Shown piece by piece: positions 6,792 to 15,750 of a stretch of DNA of 64,000 nt (position 1 is its first letter; the number at the start of each line of letters is the position of its first letter). The notes under the pieces were generated by a model that was given only the letters and a program-made list of their open reading frames with translations, had not been told where the DNA came from and made no database searches. The position numbers and the translations under genes were made by a program. Source of the DNA: JAAXHB01 sp965221635 (GTDB lineage: Bacteria > Actinomycetota > Acidimicrobiia > Acidimicrobiales > Aldehydirespiratoraceae). The stretch lies in assembly GCA_965221635.1 (NCBI GenBank), contig OZ244902.1, forward strand, positions 3,162,001-3,226,000. The letters are read 5' to 3'.

Positions 6792-9166
6792 GCGTGGGCG
6801 CATCGCCGGTTCGTTTCGACGCCGCCGACAAGGTCACCGGGCGTGCCGCCTACCCCAGCGACCGGATCGGCCCCGACGCCCTGTGGGGGCTCACGGTGTT
6901 CACCGACCAGCCCCACGCTCGCCTGGTGTCAGTGGACTTCTCCGCGGCGGAGGCGGTTCCGGGCGTGGTGGGAGTGCTCGGATCGGCCGACGTTCCGGTG
7001 AACGAGTTCGGGCTCACCATGTTCGACCATCCGGTGCTGATAGGCACCACCCACACCGGGCGAAGCACCGTGGCGTGCGACGTGTCGCGCTGGGAAGCCG
7101 ACCGGCTGGCGCTGGTGATCGCCGAGACCCCCGAAGCGGCACGCGCCGGCGCCGCGGCAATCCACGCCGAATGGGAACAACTGCCGGTGCTGGCAGACAT
7201 CGACGAGGCGCTGGCCTCGCCCGTGCTGTTGCACCCCGAAAACGACAAGCCCGGCAACGAGTACTACTCGCTGCGCATCCGCAAGGGCGACATGGCCAAA
7301 GGCTGGGCCGACGCCGACGTGGTGGTGGAGTCCACCTACGAGTTCCCCTACCAGGAGCACGTGTACCTGCAGCCCGAGGCGGGCCAGGCGTGGATCGACG
7401 AACAGGGCCGGGTCACCGTGGAGGTTGCAGGCCAGTGGACACACCACGACCGCGAGCAAATCGCCCACGCCCTCGACGTGCCCGAAGAGCAGGTGCGGGT
7501 GATCTACCCGGCCATCGGCGGCGCCTTCGGAGGGCGTGAGGACATATCGGTGCAGATCGTGCTGGCGCTGGCGGCGCAGTGGCTGCACCGGCGAGGCATT
7601 CACCGTCCGGTGGCCACCATCTGGAGTCGCGAAGAATCGATCGTGGGGCACAACAAACGCCATCGCGGGCGGATCACCACACGCTGGGGGGCACGACGCG
7701 ACGGACGTCTCACAGCCGTGGAGAGCACCGCCTGGCTCGACGCCGGGGCATACAACTTCACCTCCAACAAGGTGCTGGGCAACTGTCATTTGCACCAAAG
7801 CGGCCCATATGAGATCCCCAACATCTCCATCGACAGTCACGCCGTGTACACGAACGCCACCCCCGGGGGCGCGTTCCGGGGTTTCGGCGCACCCCAGGGC
7901 GCTTACGCCGCCGAATCGCAGATGAACAAGCTGGCAGCGGCGTTGGGCCTCGATCCGGTGGAGATGCGCCGCATCAACGCGCTGGACGACTCAAGCCTCG
8001 GCGCCACCCAAACCCCCCTGCCCGGTGGTGTGACCATCACCAAGGTGATCGACCGCTGCGCCCTCGCCGCCGCGGCCGGTCCTGCTCCGCACGGGGTCAC
8101 AGACGAGGATCCCACCGAGCACCACGCCGAGGATCACGCCGAGGGTCACGCCGAGGGTTTCAGCCCGTTCGTGTCACTGCCGCCCGAGCGTGCCGCGTTG
8201 CGCCGCGGGCAGGGGTTCGCCTGTTCGTTCAAGAACGTGGGCTTCTCGTTCGGCTTCCCCGAACGCTGCGAGGCCACCATCGTGCTGCACCCCTCTCCTG
8301 ATTCGGACCCGGAGTCGGACAGCGACCCCGACGGCGAGCCCGGCGCCGACCCAGAGGGCGACGAGCGGCCTTGGCGTGCGGAGTTGTTCCACGCCGGCGC
8401 CGAAGTAGGGCAGGGCTCTCACACCGTTTTCGCGCAGATGGCCGCGGAGGCCACCGGGGTGCCTGCGCATCGGGTGGACTGCACCTACTCCGACACGGCC
8501 ACTTCGGGTGATTCGGGTTCGGCCTCGGCGTCGCGGCTCACGTGGATGTCGGGCAATTCGATCCTGGGCGCCGCGGAGGAGGCCGAGAAGGCGTGGCGTG
8601 CCGGGGATCGCCCGGCGGTGGGTCATTTCCGTTTCACTCCCCCTCCCACCGAGTCGCTCGATCCTGTTGACGGCAGCGGGAGCCCCAACTTCACCTACGG
8701 CTACGTGGCGCAGTGGGTGGATTTGGTGGTGGACACCGAAACGGGTCACATTGCCGTGTTGCGGGTGGTGAGCGCCCACGACGTGGGCAAGGCCATCAAC
8801 CCCGACCTGCTGGTGGGACAGATCGAAGGGTCGGTGGTGCAGGCCCACGGGTACGCCATCAGTGAGAACCTGCAGAGCCACCAAGGTCGAATTGTGAACT
8901 CGCGGCTCAGCACGTACCTGATGCCCGGCATCGGCGACATTCCCCGCCAGGTCGACAGCGTGATCCTCGAGGAGGCCGACCCGCTCGGCCCGTGGGGGGC
9001 GCGTGGCATGGCCGAGATGGGGATGATCCCCTACGCACCGGCGGTGGTGGCGGCCCTGCACGACGCCACCGGAGTGTGGTTCGACTCGTTCCCACTCACC
9101 CCCGACCGGGTGATGGAAGGACTGCTGGCAGCAGCCCCGACAGCAGACTCGCCCGAGGGAGGTTGA
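6788..9166 (+). CDS. Xanthine dehydrogenase-type hydroxylase, molybdopterin-binding large subunit
   Basis: The 792-residue molybdenum-cofactor subunit of a xanthine/aldehyde hydroxylase, which oxidises purines such as hypoxanthine or xanthine. It has the a/b hammerhead N-domain (FDAADKVTGRAAYPSD), the cofactor loops AIGGAFGGRED and ATPGGAFRGFGAPQG, and a C-terminal WGARGMAEMG whose Glu sits where the catalytic base is expected. ATG 6788 overlaps the stop of the FAD/[2Fe-2S] gene by 4 nt, giving a two-gene enzyme. Two acidic inserts are odd: a His/Glu repeat (AEDHAEGHAEG) near residue 445 and an Asp/Pro/Glu-rich segment near residue 510. Purine substrates are inferred from the neighbouring adenosine deaminases and nucleoside transporter; an aldehyde or nicotinate-like substrate cannot be excluded. 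Confidence 0.87.
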   Translation: MSVGASPVRFDAADKVTGRAAYPSDRIGPDALWGLTVFTDQPHARLVSVDFSAAEAVPGVVGVLGSADVPVNEFGLTMFDHPVLIGTTHTGRSTVACDVSRWEADRLALVIAETPEAARAGAAAIHAEWEQLPVLADIDEALASPVLLHPENDKPGNEYYSLRIRKGDMAKGWADADVVVESTYEFPYQEHVYLQPEAGQAWIDEQGRVTVEVAGQWTHHDREQIAHALDVPEEQVRVIYPAIGGAFGGREDISVQIVLALAAQWLHRRGIHRPVATIWSREESIVGHNKRHRGRITTRWGARRDGRLTAVESTAWLDAGAYNFTSNKVLGNCHLHQSGPYEIPNISIDSHAVYTNATPGGAFRGFGAPQGAYAAESQMNKLAAALGLDPVEMRRINALDDSSLGATQTPLPGGVTITKVIDRCALAAAAGPAPHGVTDEDPTEHHAEDHAEGHAEGFSPFVSLPPERAALRRGQGFACSFKNVGFSFGFPERCEATIVLHPSPDSDPESDSDPDGEPGADPEGDERPWRAELFHAGAEVGQGSHTVFAQMAAEATGVPAHRVDCTYSDTATSGDSGSASASRLTWMSGNSILGAAEEAEKAWRAGDRPAVGHFRFTPPPTESLDPVDGSGSPNFTYGYVAQWVDLVVDTETGHIAVLRVVSAHDVGKAINPDLLVGQIEGSVVQAHGYAISENLQSHQGRIVNSRLSTYLMPGIGDIPRQVDSVILEEADPLGPWGARGMAEMGMIPYAPAVVAALHDATGVWFDSFPLTPDRVMEGLLAAAPTADSPEGG

Positions 9167-9170
9167 GCAG

Positions 9171-9190
9171 GCCCGGGAACCAACCCGGGC
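9171..9190. terminator. Hairpin between convergent genes
   Basis: GCCCGGG-aaccaa-CCCGGGC is a perfect 7-bp stem with a 6-nt loop. It lies in the 33-bp gap between the convergent hydroxylase and adenosine deaminase genes. A second, overlapping stem (GCGGGTT with AACCCGC) follows. There is no T-run, as is common in actinobacterial terminators, so the call rests on position and stem quality. Confidence 0.5.
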
Positions 9191-9199
9191 GGGTTTGAG

Positions 9200-10249
9200 C
9201 TAACCCGCGGCGCGGGGCGGGTGACCGAACTCGGCTCGCAGCGAATCGAACTCGGCTTCGAATTCGGCGAGCATCGAGGCCTTCTCGTCGTCGGGCGCCC
9301 ACGACGCGCCGATCGCGTCGAGGCTGATCCGCTCCATGGCGTCGAGGTCGAAACCGTTGGCGTCGGCCACGGCGTGGTACTCGTCGGCCAGGTCGAAGCG
9401 CATCATGCCCGGGTCGTCGGAGTTGAGCGTGGCCAGCACCCCAAGCTCACGCTGACGGGCGAAGGGATGGGCCTTCAGGGAAGGCGACACGTGGGCGATG
9501 GTCACGTTGGAACTCGGACACACCGTGAGCGGGATTTGCTTGTCGATCACCTCCTGGGTGAGTTCGGGATCATCGAGCAGCCGGAAGCCGTGGTCGATGC
9601 GGTCACATCCCAGTTCGCGCACTGCGATGGCGATGTTCTCCGAAGGGCCGTCCTCGCCGGCGTGCATAGTGCGTCGCAAGCCCAGCCGCTCGGCGGCCTG
9701 GTAGGCGGCCACGAAGGCGCGGTGGTCTATGCCTTGTTCCACCGAGTCTGCGCCCATGCCGATCAGCAGGTCGCGATCCTGCGCGCCCGCGAATTCGGCC
9801 ATCTCCACGGCGTGGGAGGCACCCGAGGGCTTGTCGAAATCGAGGATCATCCGACAGCCGATGCCCAAGTCGGCCCGTGCGTCAAGCACCGCAGCCGACA
9901 CGCCCTCCCACACGGTTTCCACGTCCACGCCGAGTTTGATCACGAAACCCGGCGAGAAGAACATCTCGCGGTAGCGCACACCGGCGGCCACGGCGTCCTG
10001 CAGGGCCTCGTAGGTGATGCGGTGGAAGTCGTCGGCGGTTTGCAGGCTTGCGCAAACCACGCCGTAGATCTCAAGGAACTGGTTGAGGTTGGTGAAGTTG
10101 TACAGGTCGGCCGGGTCCTCGGTGGGGAACGTCACCCCGTGCGAGTCGGCCAGTTCCTTGATCGTTTGCGCCCGGCTGGCGCCCTCGATGTGGCAGTGCA
10201 GTTCCACCTTTGGCAAACGCCTCAGGTGTTCGGCGGTGGCGTTGGTCAT
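9200..10249 (-). CDS. add: Adenosine deaminase
   Basis: A 349-residue adenosine/deoxyadenosine deaminase, a zinc hydrolase that turns adenosine into inosine. The metal-binding H-x-H is in KVELHCHIEGA. The catalytic Glu is in TMHAGEDGPSENI, the next metal ligand region is CDRIDHGFRLL, and the Asp pair is in ATLNSDDPGM. Two nearby starts are possible. I chose ATG 10249 because AAGGAG lies 6-7 nt before it (MTNATAEHL...); the upstream in-frame codon at 10267 has no such site. It is the last gene of the run lipoprotein, ATPase, permease, permease, deaminase on the minus strand, with 52 nt after the last permease, so transport and deamination are probably co-expressed. Confidence 0.93.
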   Translation of the reverse strand: MTNATAEHLRRLPKVELHCHIEGASRAQTIKELADSHGVTFPTEDPADLYNFTNLNQFLEIYGVVCASLQTADDFHRITYEALQDAVAAGVRYREMFFSPGFVIKLGVDVETVWEGVSAAVLDARADLGIGCRMILDFDKPSGASHAVEMAEFAGAQDRDLLIGMGADSVEQGIDHRAFVAAYQAAERLGLRRTMHAGEDGPSENIAIAVRELGCDRIDHGFRLLDDPELTQEVIDKQIPLTVCPSSNVTIAHVSPSLKAHPFARQRELGVLATLNSDDPGMMRFDLADEYHAVADANGFDLDAMERISLDAIGASWAPDDEKASMLAEFEAEFDSLRAEFGHPPRAAG

Positions 10250-10301
10250 GTCGGCTCCTTTCGGCAACGGGGTGGGCGCAGCTGCGCTGGGCCCGCGCGG
10301 T

Positions 10302-11288
10302 TCAGCGTTCTTCGCGGTCGTAGGGAATGGCCAGCGCCGCGGGCGCGGCGGTGGATCTCACCCGCCATCCCAGCTTGGCCGCCCCGGCTGGTATCAGGAT
10401 CGCCACCAGGGTCACCACGTAGGGCAGCATCGACAAGAAGAAGCTCAGGTCGCTCGGCCCGAAGAACGGCAGATCCCAGCCACGGGCCTGCGCGGTGGTG
10501 TCCAGCGAGATCATCGAGCCGTACAGCAGCGCTCCGGCCACCACCCAACCGGGCCGCCAACCGGCGAATATCACCACAGCCAGGGCCACCCAGCCACGAC
10601 CTCGGGCAATGTCGGGAGACCATGTGGGCGTGAACGACAGCACCATGTAGGCGCCCCCCGCGCCCGAGATCGCGGCGCCCAGCGTGGAGTAGAACAACCG
10701 CCACCCGGCCACGCTCACCCCCACCGCATCGGCCGCTGCGGGGTTTTCGCCCACGGCTCGCATGTTCAAACCGTGACGGGTGCGGAACAGCACGAACCAC
10801 AACACCAACGGCAGGCCGATGTAGGCCACGTACACCACCGGGTCGTGGAACAAGAACGCCGCCACCAGGTCGCTGTCGTCGAGCACTCCGCCGGGGTTCA
10901 CCTCACGGAAAAGGGTTTGTATGGGTGTGCCGTTGCGGTTCGTTCCGAGCTGGTTGGACAAGCCGATCCCGCCCAAAGCCAAAGCCAGGCCCACCAGCAC
11001 CTGACTTGCGCGGAAGGTAACCACCGCCAGCGCGAACATGAGGCCCGCAGCCGCAGCGGCGAGCATCCCAACCAGCATCGCCACCCAGGGGCTTTCCACT
11101 CCCATCGACAGCACCGCGATCACCGCGGCCACCGCGCCGATGCCGATCAGTCCCTCCTGGCCGAGGTTCAACACGCCCACCCGTTCGCCGAGCAGCGCAC
11201 CGGTGGCGGCCAGCACCACCACCGTGGACGCCGGGATCGCCGAGGAGATCAGGCTCAGGAAGGCGTTTTCGATGATGGCGTAGATCAC
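10302..11288 (-). CDS. ABC transporter permease, BMP-type nucleoside uptake (NupQ-like)
   Basis: An inner-membrane permease of 328 residues with about eight to nine hydrophobic segments, of the BPD_transp_2 family that pairs with BMP lipoproteins. Typical sequences are VGVLNLGQEGLIGIGAVAAV near residue 40, the coupling segment GLNMRAVGENPAAADAVGV near residue 190, and a GRGWVALAVVIFAGW helix. The GTG start at 11288 overlaps the stop of the other permease by 4 nt (GTGA). In characterised relatives such as Bacillus NupNOPQ this subunit helps import purine and pyrimidine nucleosides. The adjacent adenosine deaminase supports a purine nucleoside substrate. Confidence 0.9.
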   Translation of the reverse strand: MIYAIIENAFLSLISSAIPASTVVVLAATGALLGERVGVLNLGQEGLIGIGAVAAVIAVLSMGVESPWVAMLVGMLAAAAAGLMFALAVVTFRASQVLVGLALALGGIGLSNQLGTNRNGTPIQTLFREVNPGGVLDDSDLVAAFLFHDPVVYVAYIGLPLVLWFVLFRTRHGLNMRAVGENPAAADAVGVSVAGWRLFYSTLGAAISGAGGAYMVLSFTPTWSPDIARGRGWVALAVVIFAGWRPGWVVAGALLYGSMISLDTTAQARGWDLPFFGPSDLSFFLSMLPYVVTLVAILIPAGAAKLGWRVRSTAAPAALAIPYDREER

Positions 11289-12472
11289 GACTTGACCCCC
11301 TCGTCTGCGCCGGCCGCCGTTGACGCTGCTTCATCGGGATTGGCCTCACCGGGAGCGACATCGACCGGCGCTGCGTCGCCGGGCGCCGCGTCGCCGCGCA
11401 CCAGGCGGTAACGGGTGGCCACCTCACCCAGGGCGATACCGGTGAGAATCAAACCGTAAATCGCGAAGATGATGTACACCGACAGTCCCTTGGTTTGCAG
11501 CACCAACCCGGCGTAGAACATCGACGCGATGAACAAGCCTCCCCCGATCACACCCGCGAACGCTGCGCCTGCCAGCGCGGCCACGATGAACCCCGACAAG
11601 CCGAACTGGGCAGAGAATCCGGAGTTGAGGGCTTGCGCTCCGGGTGCGCTGAGCTGCAGCATCCCACCAAGACCGGCGATGGCGCCGGTGAACAGCATCA
11701 CCACCATGATCCGCCGCTTCACTGCGATCCCGGCGAATCCCGCGGCGCGCGGGTTGCCGCCGATGGCGTCTATTTCGTAGCCGATAGTGGTGGAACGAAA
11801 CACCCACCACAACACCACCGCGATCACCAGCGGAAACAGCAAGGCGATGCTCACCTGATCGGCGCCGGGCAGGGTGGGCAGCTCAACCTCTACCTGTCTT
11901 GTGGACTGGATCACCGCGGCTTCCTTGTCGCGCCAGAAACCCAACGCCGACCAGGTCACGAGCTGCACCGCCACGAAGTTCAACAACAGTGTGGTGATGA
12001 TCTCGTTCACACCCCAGTAGGCGCGTGCGAACGCCGGAACCAGCATCCACGCGGCCCCGGCGATGGTGGCCGCAACAGCCATCAAGATCAGGACGAGCCA
12101 TCCGGGGCCGTCGACGTTGATGCCCACACCAACCGCTGCGAAGGCGCCCATCAAGAACTGTCCGTCGGAGCCGATGTTCCAAATCCGCATCCTCAGCGAC
12201 AAAGCCACACCCAAACCTGTCATCAAGATCGGTATGGCCCGCAGAAGCACGCCCTCGATGCCGCGCTGGCTGCCGAAGATTGCGTCCACCGCGTCGAAGA
12301 GGATCTGGAAGGCGTTCCTGCCGGTGAGCAGAAGAAGCACGCCCGCCAGGATGATCGCGCCGATGGCGCCGCCGATGCGGGTGAGAGCCGCCTGGCGCGG
12401 GTCGATCTCAAGGCGACGCTCGAGCCTCCACGGACCCTGGCCCCGCGCAACCGTCGCAACCGCAGCGGTCAT
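11285..12472 (-). CDS. ABC transporter permease, BMP-type nucleoside uptake (NupP-like)
   Basis: A 395-residue integral membrane permease and the larger partner of the neighbouring one. Recognisable segments are RMRIWNIGSDGQFLMGAFAA, the helix YWGVNEIITTLLLNFVAVQL, and the cytoplasmic coupling region GYEIDAIGGNPRAAGFAGI. After the last helix there is a 45-residue Ala/Pro/Asp-rich tail that is not needed for transport in other members. ATG 12472 overlaps the ATPase stop by 4 nt (ATGA), and its own stop overlaps the next permease, so the three transporter genes form a tightly coupled operon. Substrate assignment (nucleosides) rests on family and context. Confidence 0.9.
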   Translation of the reverse strand: MTAAVATVARGQGPWRLERRLEIDPRQAALTRIGGAIGAIILAGVLLLLTGRNAFQILFDAVDAIFGSQRGIEGVLLRAIPILMTGLGVALSLRMRIWNIGSDGQFLMGAFAAVGVGINVDGPGWLVLILMAVAATIAGAAWMLVPAFARAYWGVNEIITTLLLNFVAVQLVTWSALGFWRDKEAAVIQSTRQVEVELPTLPGADQVSIALLFPLVIAVVLWWVFRSTTIGYEIDAIGGNPRAAGFAGIAVKRRIMVVMLFTGAIAGLGGMLQLSAPGAQALNSGFSAQFGLSGFIVAALAGAAFAGVIGGGLFIASMFYAGLVLQTKGLSVYIIFAIYGLILTGIALGEVATRYRLVRGDAAPGDAAPVDVAPGEANPDEAASTAAGADEGVKS

Positions 12473-14085
12473 GGCGAGTTCTCTCCGGCAGCGGTCGCTG
12501 CCTCATCGCCGTGGCTCCCGTTGCCGTGGTCGTCGCTGTGGCCGTCATCACCGTGTTCGCCGTGGCCGCCCATCAACAGGCCGATTCGTTCCCGGTCGGC
12601 ATTCGCGGCGTCGAACACTCCCATCACGGTGCCTTCGTACATCACCGCCACCCGGTCGCTCATCAACAACACCTCGTCGAGGTCGTCGGAGATGAACAGC
12701 ACCGCGCAGCCGTTGTCGCGTCGTTCGATGATGGCGGACTGCACCTCTTGCGCCGCGAGCACGTCAAGGCCGCGGGTGGGATGCGAGGCCACCAGCACAC
12801 GATCTGCCACCAAAGCCTCACGCCGTGCCACCAGCCGCTGCTGGTTGCCTCCCGACAGTTGACCCGCAGGGGTGAACACCGAACGGGTTTGCACCCGGGC
12901 GGCGCTCACCAGCTTTTTTGCGAAATCCACCACGGCGTTGCGGTCGAGCACCACCCCCGACGACAGGCCGGTGTTCCAGTAGCTGCGCAGCACGGCGTTG
13001 TCCTTCACCGGCAGCGACGGCACCAAACCCACTCCGATTCGGTCCTCGGGGATATGGCCCACGCCGCGGTCGGTGATCGCCCGAACCGAACGACCGGTCA
13101 CGTCCTTTCCTTCCACGATCACAGAGCCCGAATCGGCCCGGCGCATTCCCGAGATCACCTCGGCCAGTTCTGTTTGTCCGTTGCCGGACACACCAGCCAC
13201 GCCAAGCACCTCACCGGAGCGCACCTCCAGATCAACGCCGTGCAGCGCGGTCACGTCACGGTCGTTGCGAGCGGTGAGGCCCCGTATCTCCAGCGCAGGC
13301 TTCCCGGCCACCGAGCGGTGCTGAACGCTGATCTCTCCGGTTTCTCCGGTCATCAGACGGGCCAGCTCGCGGGCGGTGGCCCCCTCGGTTGGGCGGGTGA
13401 TTTCCCGGACGCCTGCTCGCAGCACCGTCACACGATCCGAAACCTCAAGAACCTCGTTGAGCTTGTGGCTGATGAATATCACGGTGCGACCACCGGCCAC
13501 CAGGGAGCGGATCACCTTGAACAACTCCTGAGCCTCGGTGGCGGTTAGCACCGCTGTGGGTTCGTCCAGGATCAGCACCCGTGCGCCGCGGGCCAGCACC
13601 CGCAGGATCTCCACCCGTTGCTGCTCCCCCACCGACAGCTGCCAGATCTTTGCGGTGGGGTCCACGCGCAGGCCGATGTCCTCCATGAAGCGCTCGGTGC
13701 GTCTCACCAGGGCCCGCTGTGCCACCACCCGTGGCGTTTCGGGCCAGCCGAGGTGGATGTTCTCGGCCACGCTCATCGGTTCAACCAGTCGGAAATGCTG
13801 ATGCACCATGCCGATGCCCGCATCGATGGCCTGGGCCGGGTTGCGGATCTCGGCGGGTTCGCCGCCGATCAGCACCTCACCGGCATCGGCGCGGTAGATG
13901 CCCGCCAGGATGTTGCAAAGGGTGGTCTTGCCCGCGCCGTTCTCGCCGAGCAGGGCGTGAACCTCGCCCTCGGCCACCTCGAAGTCCACCCCGTCGAGGG
14001 CGGCCACCCCGCCGAAGGATTTGAAGATGCCCGTGGCCTGCGCCGCCGGCGGGCGCGCCCGGCCCGAGTGTTGTTCAGGGGTCAT
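12469..14085 (-). CDS. ABC transporter ATP-binding protein, BMP-type nucleoside uptake (NupO-like)
   Basis: A 538-residue protein with two nucleotide-binding domains, the architecture used by sugar and nucleoside importers (RbsA/NupO type). Domain 1 has Walker A LLGENGAGKTTLCNIL, signature LSVGEQQRVEIL and Walker B VLILDEPTAVLT. Domain 2 has a degenerate Walker A (GVSGNGQTELAEVI, no GKT) and signature LSGGNQQRLVARREAL followed by HPTRGLD; the degeneracy of domain 2 is normal for the family. The last 35 residues are rich in His, Asp and Gly (MGGHGEHGDDGHSDDHG), which is not a family feature. It is coupled by a 4-nt overlap to the downstream permease and follows the lipoprotein gene after about 100 bp of tandem repeat. 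Confidence 0.92.
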   Translation of the reverse strand: MTPEQHSGRARPPAAQATGIFKSFGGVAALDGVDFEVAEGEVHALLGENGAGKTTLCNILAGIYRADAGEVLIGGEPAEIRNPAQAIDAGIGMVHQHFRLVEPMSVAENIHLGWPETPRVVAQRALVRRTERFMEDIGLRVDPTAKIWQLSVGEQQRVEILRVLARGARVLILDEPTAVLTATEAQELFKVIRSLVAGGRTVIFISHKLNEVLEVSDRVTVLRAGVREITRPTEGATARELARLMTGETGEISVQHRSVAGKPALEIRGLTARNDRDVTALHGVDLEVRSGEVLGVAGVSGNGQTELAEVISGMRRADSGSVIVEGKDVTGRSVRAITDRGVGHIPEDRIGVGLVPSLPVKDNAVLRSYWNTGLSSGVVLDRNAVVDFAKKLVSAARVQTRSVFTPAGQLSGGNQQRLVARREALVADRVLVASHPTRGLDVLAAQEVQSAIIERRDNGCAVLFISDDLDEVLLMSDRVAVMYEGTVMGVFDAANADRERIGLLMGGHGEHGDDGHSDDHGNGSHGDEAATAAGENSP

Positions 14086-14114
14086 CGGGCGTGCCTCGCC
14101 GGGGCGGTCGCGTG

Positions 14115-14198
14115 CCTAGATGCAGCTCACTGGCTGCAGTTGGCCAGTTGCCGCTTACTGGACGCCGCTTAGCCGGATGCCGCTGGCTAGATCCCGCT
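14115..14198 (-). repeat. 14-15 bp degenerate tandem repeat through the lipoprotein stop codon
   Basis: On the minus strand about six units of the form agcGGcatccgGcta follow one another. The first unit contains the last codons and the TAG stop (14189-14187) of the BMP lipoprotein, and the array continues downstream towards the ATPase gene. The units share A-G-C-G/T-G-C at their start. No gene or clear hairpin accompanies them. Confidence 0.6.
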
Positions 14199-15377
14199 CA
14201 CTCCTTCCACGGCCCAGTCCACTTCGTAGGCCTGGAGAGAGTTGAGGGTTTCGCCCGCGGCGAGCACCTGGTTGCCCTGGTTGTCGGTCATGGGTCCTTC
14301 GTACACGTGCATTTCGCCACTGTCGATCTTGGCCGCCACATCGGCCACGGCGTCTTGCACGTCCTGTGGCACGTTCGGGCCCCAGTCGCCGATGGGCGTG
14401 TCAAGCAGCACAACCTCATTGTGTGCCACCCAGGTGCCGTCCAATACGCGTTGGCATTGCTCCACGTAGAACGGGCCGAACTCCGACAGGTCGTAGTGCG
14501 ACACGTACTTGGTGGGCGCCGCCGTGCGGAAGTCCAGGTTCCAATAGCCGGTCCACACTCCTGCCTCCTCGGCGAGCTGCAGGAACGTGGGTTCGTCCAT
14601 CACGCCGAACAGGAAGTCCACGCCGCTGTCGAGCAGGGCGTTGGCGGCCTGGGCTGCCTTCTGGGGATCGAAGAATGTGCTCACCAGCACCGTTTCCACC
14701 ACGGCCTCGGGGTTCACCGTGCGAGCGCCCAACAGCAGGCCGTTCACGTCGTTGTAGGCGGTGGCCGTGGGGAACGCGCCGATGTAGCCGATGCGACCGT
14801 TCTCGGCGAGGTGACCTGCGGCCACACCCAGCTGGTATGCGGTGATCTCGTGGGCCAGGTAGAAGGGGAACAGGTTGTCGGAGTAGTAATGGCCGTTGAT
14901 CTCCACGAACTTGGTGTCCGGGTTGGCGTCGGTCACGTCGGTGAGCAGCTGCGCGTACTCGGTGTTGGCGAAGATGATGTCGTTGCCGTCGTCCACGAGC
15001 TGCTGGAACAGCTGAGTCGTGCCTGCGTCGAAGCCGATGTTGGGCGTGTAGGCGGTTTCCACACGGTCACCGAGCGCTGCGTCCACGGCAAGGCGGCCCC
15101 GGTCGTGTTCCTGTGTCCAGCCGTTGTCGTCTGGCGGGCCGATGTACACCCAGTGTGCCTTGATGCGCTCGACCGGGGCTGTTGTGGTGGCCGCCGCGGC
15201 GGTAGTGGTGGCCGCCGGTTCTGCGGAGTCCTCGTCGTCATCGCCGCCGCACGCAGCCAGCAGTGGGCCACCGAGGGCGATGCCGCCCAAGCCGAAAGCC
15301 CCGAGGCGCAACGCCTGGCGCCGCGACACGGTTGAGCGTCCGGGGAGGTACAGGCCGGAGTTGGGATCTTTGTTCAT
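14187..15377 (-). CDS. BMP-family ABC transporter substrate-binding lipoprotein
   Basis: A 396-residue extracytoplasmic binding protein of the basic membrane protein (PnrA/NupN) family. The N-terminus has a twin-arginine-like signal (VSRRQALRLGAFGLGG) and a lipobox (LLAAC, Cys near residue 44). A Ser/Ala/Thr linker precedes the binding domain, which has IGPPDDNGWTQEHDRGRLAV, FANTEYAQLLTDVTD and the G-x-I-G-x-I-G-A-F strand. Members bind nucleosides or related ligands and deliver them to the two permeases encoded next. CAGGAGGAAACC lies directly before ATG 15377. The order lipoprotein, ATPase, permease, permease on one strand makes a complete importer. The twin-arginine route suggests it is exported folded, which is an inference from the signal only. 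Confidence 0.92.
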   Translation of the reverse strand: MNKDPNSGLYLPGRSTVSRRQALRLGAFGLGGIALGGPLLAACGGDDDEDSAEPAATTTAAAATTTAPVERIKAHWVYIGPPDDNGWTQEHDRGRLAVDAALGDRVETAYTPNIGFDAGTTQLFQQLVDDGNDIIFANTEYAQLLTDVTDANPDTKFVEINGHYYSDNLFPFYLAHEITAYQLGVAAGHLAENGRIGYIGAFPTATAYNDVNGLLLGARTVNPEAVVETVLVSTFFDPQKAAQAANALLDSGVDFLFGVMDEPTFLQLAEEAGVWTGYWNLDFRTAAPTKYVSHYDLSEFGPFYVEQCQRVLDGTWVAHNEVVLLDTPIGDWGPNVPQDVQDAVADVAAKIDSGEMHVYEGPMTDNQGNQVLAAGETLNSLQAYEVDWAVEGVSGI

Positions 15378-15750
15378 TGGTTTCCTCCTGTGGCAGGTGT
15401 CTGCCTGGTCGGTTGGCAGCTTCCTGCCTGTTGGACATGGACTTGATGACTTGCGGGCTGGTGATTTGCGGGCTGGTGACCGGCGGTCTGGTGATTCACC
15501 TGGGCTGGTATGCCCACATTAGGTTCCTCTTGCGTCTTCCAACATTACGGGACGGGCCTTGGTGGTGTCGTGACGGGACCCTGGGCCTGCGGATGGTGGC
15601 CGCTTGGGAATGGGAGCAGGCGAAGGGTCGGTTCACGAGAGGTTGGTCGCGAGAGGCCGGTGGCGAGGGGCGTGTTGCAAGCGGCTCGGTTGCCGGTAGC
15701 CCTGCCGTCGATGGCCCTGTTGCAGGGGCTGTGCCGGCGTCGCGGCGCGC
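15378..15750. other. Gap with a 15-bp tandem repeat (15448-15492)
   Basis: This 373-bp space separates the lipoprotein start from the stop of the second deaminase. At 15448-15492 there are three 15-bp units (GATTTGCGGGCTGGT type) and a fourth imperfect one. The repeat lies 70 bp upstream of the lipoprotein start, where its promoter should be. I see no gene in the rest. Confidence 0.7.
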
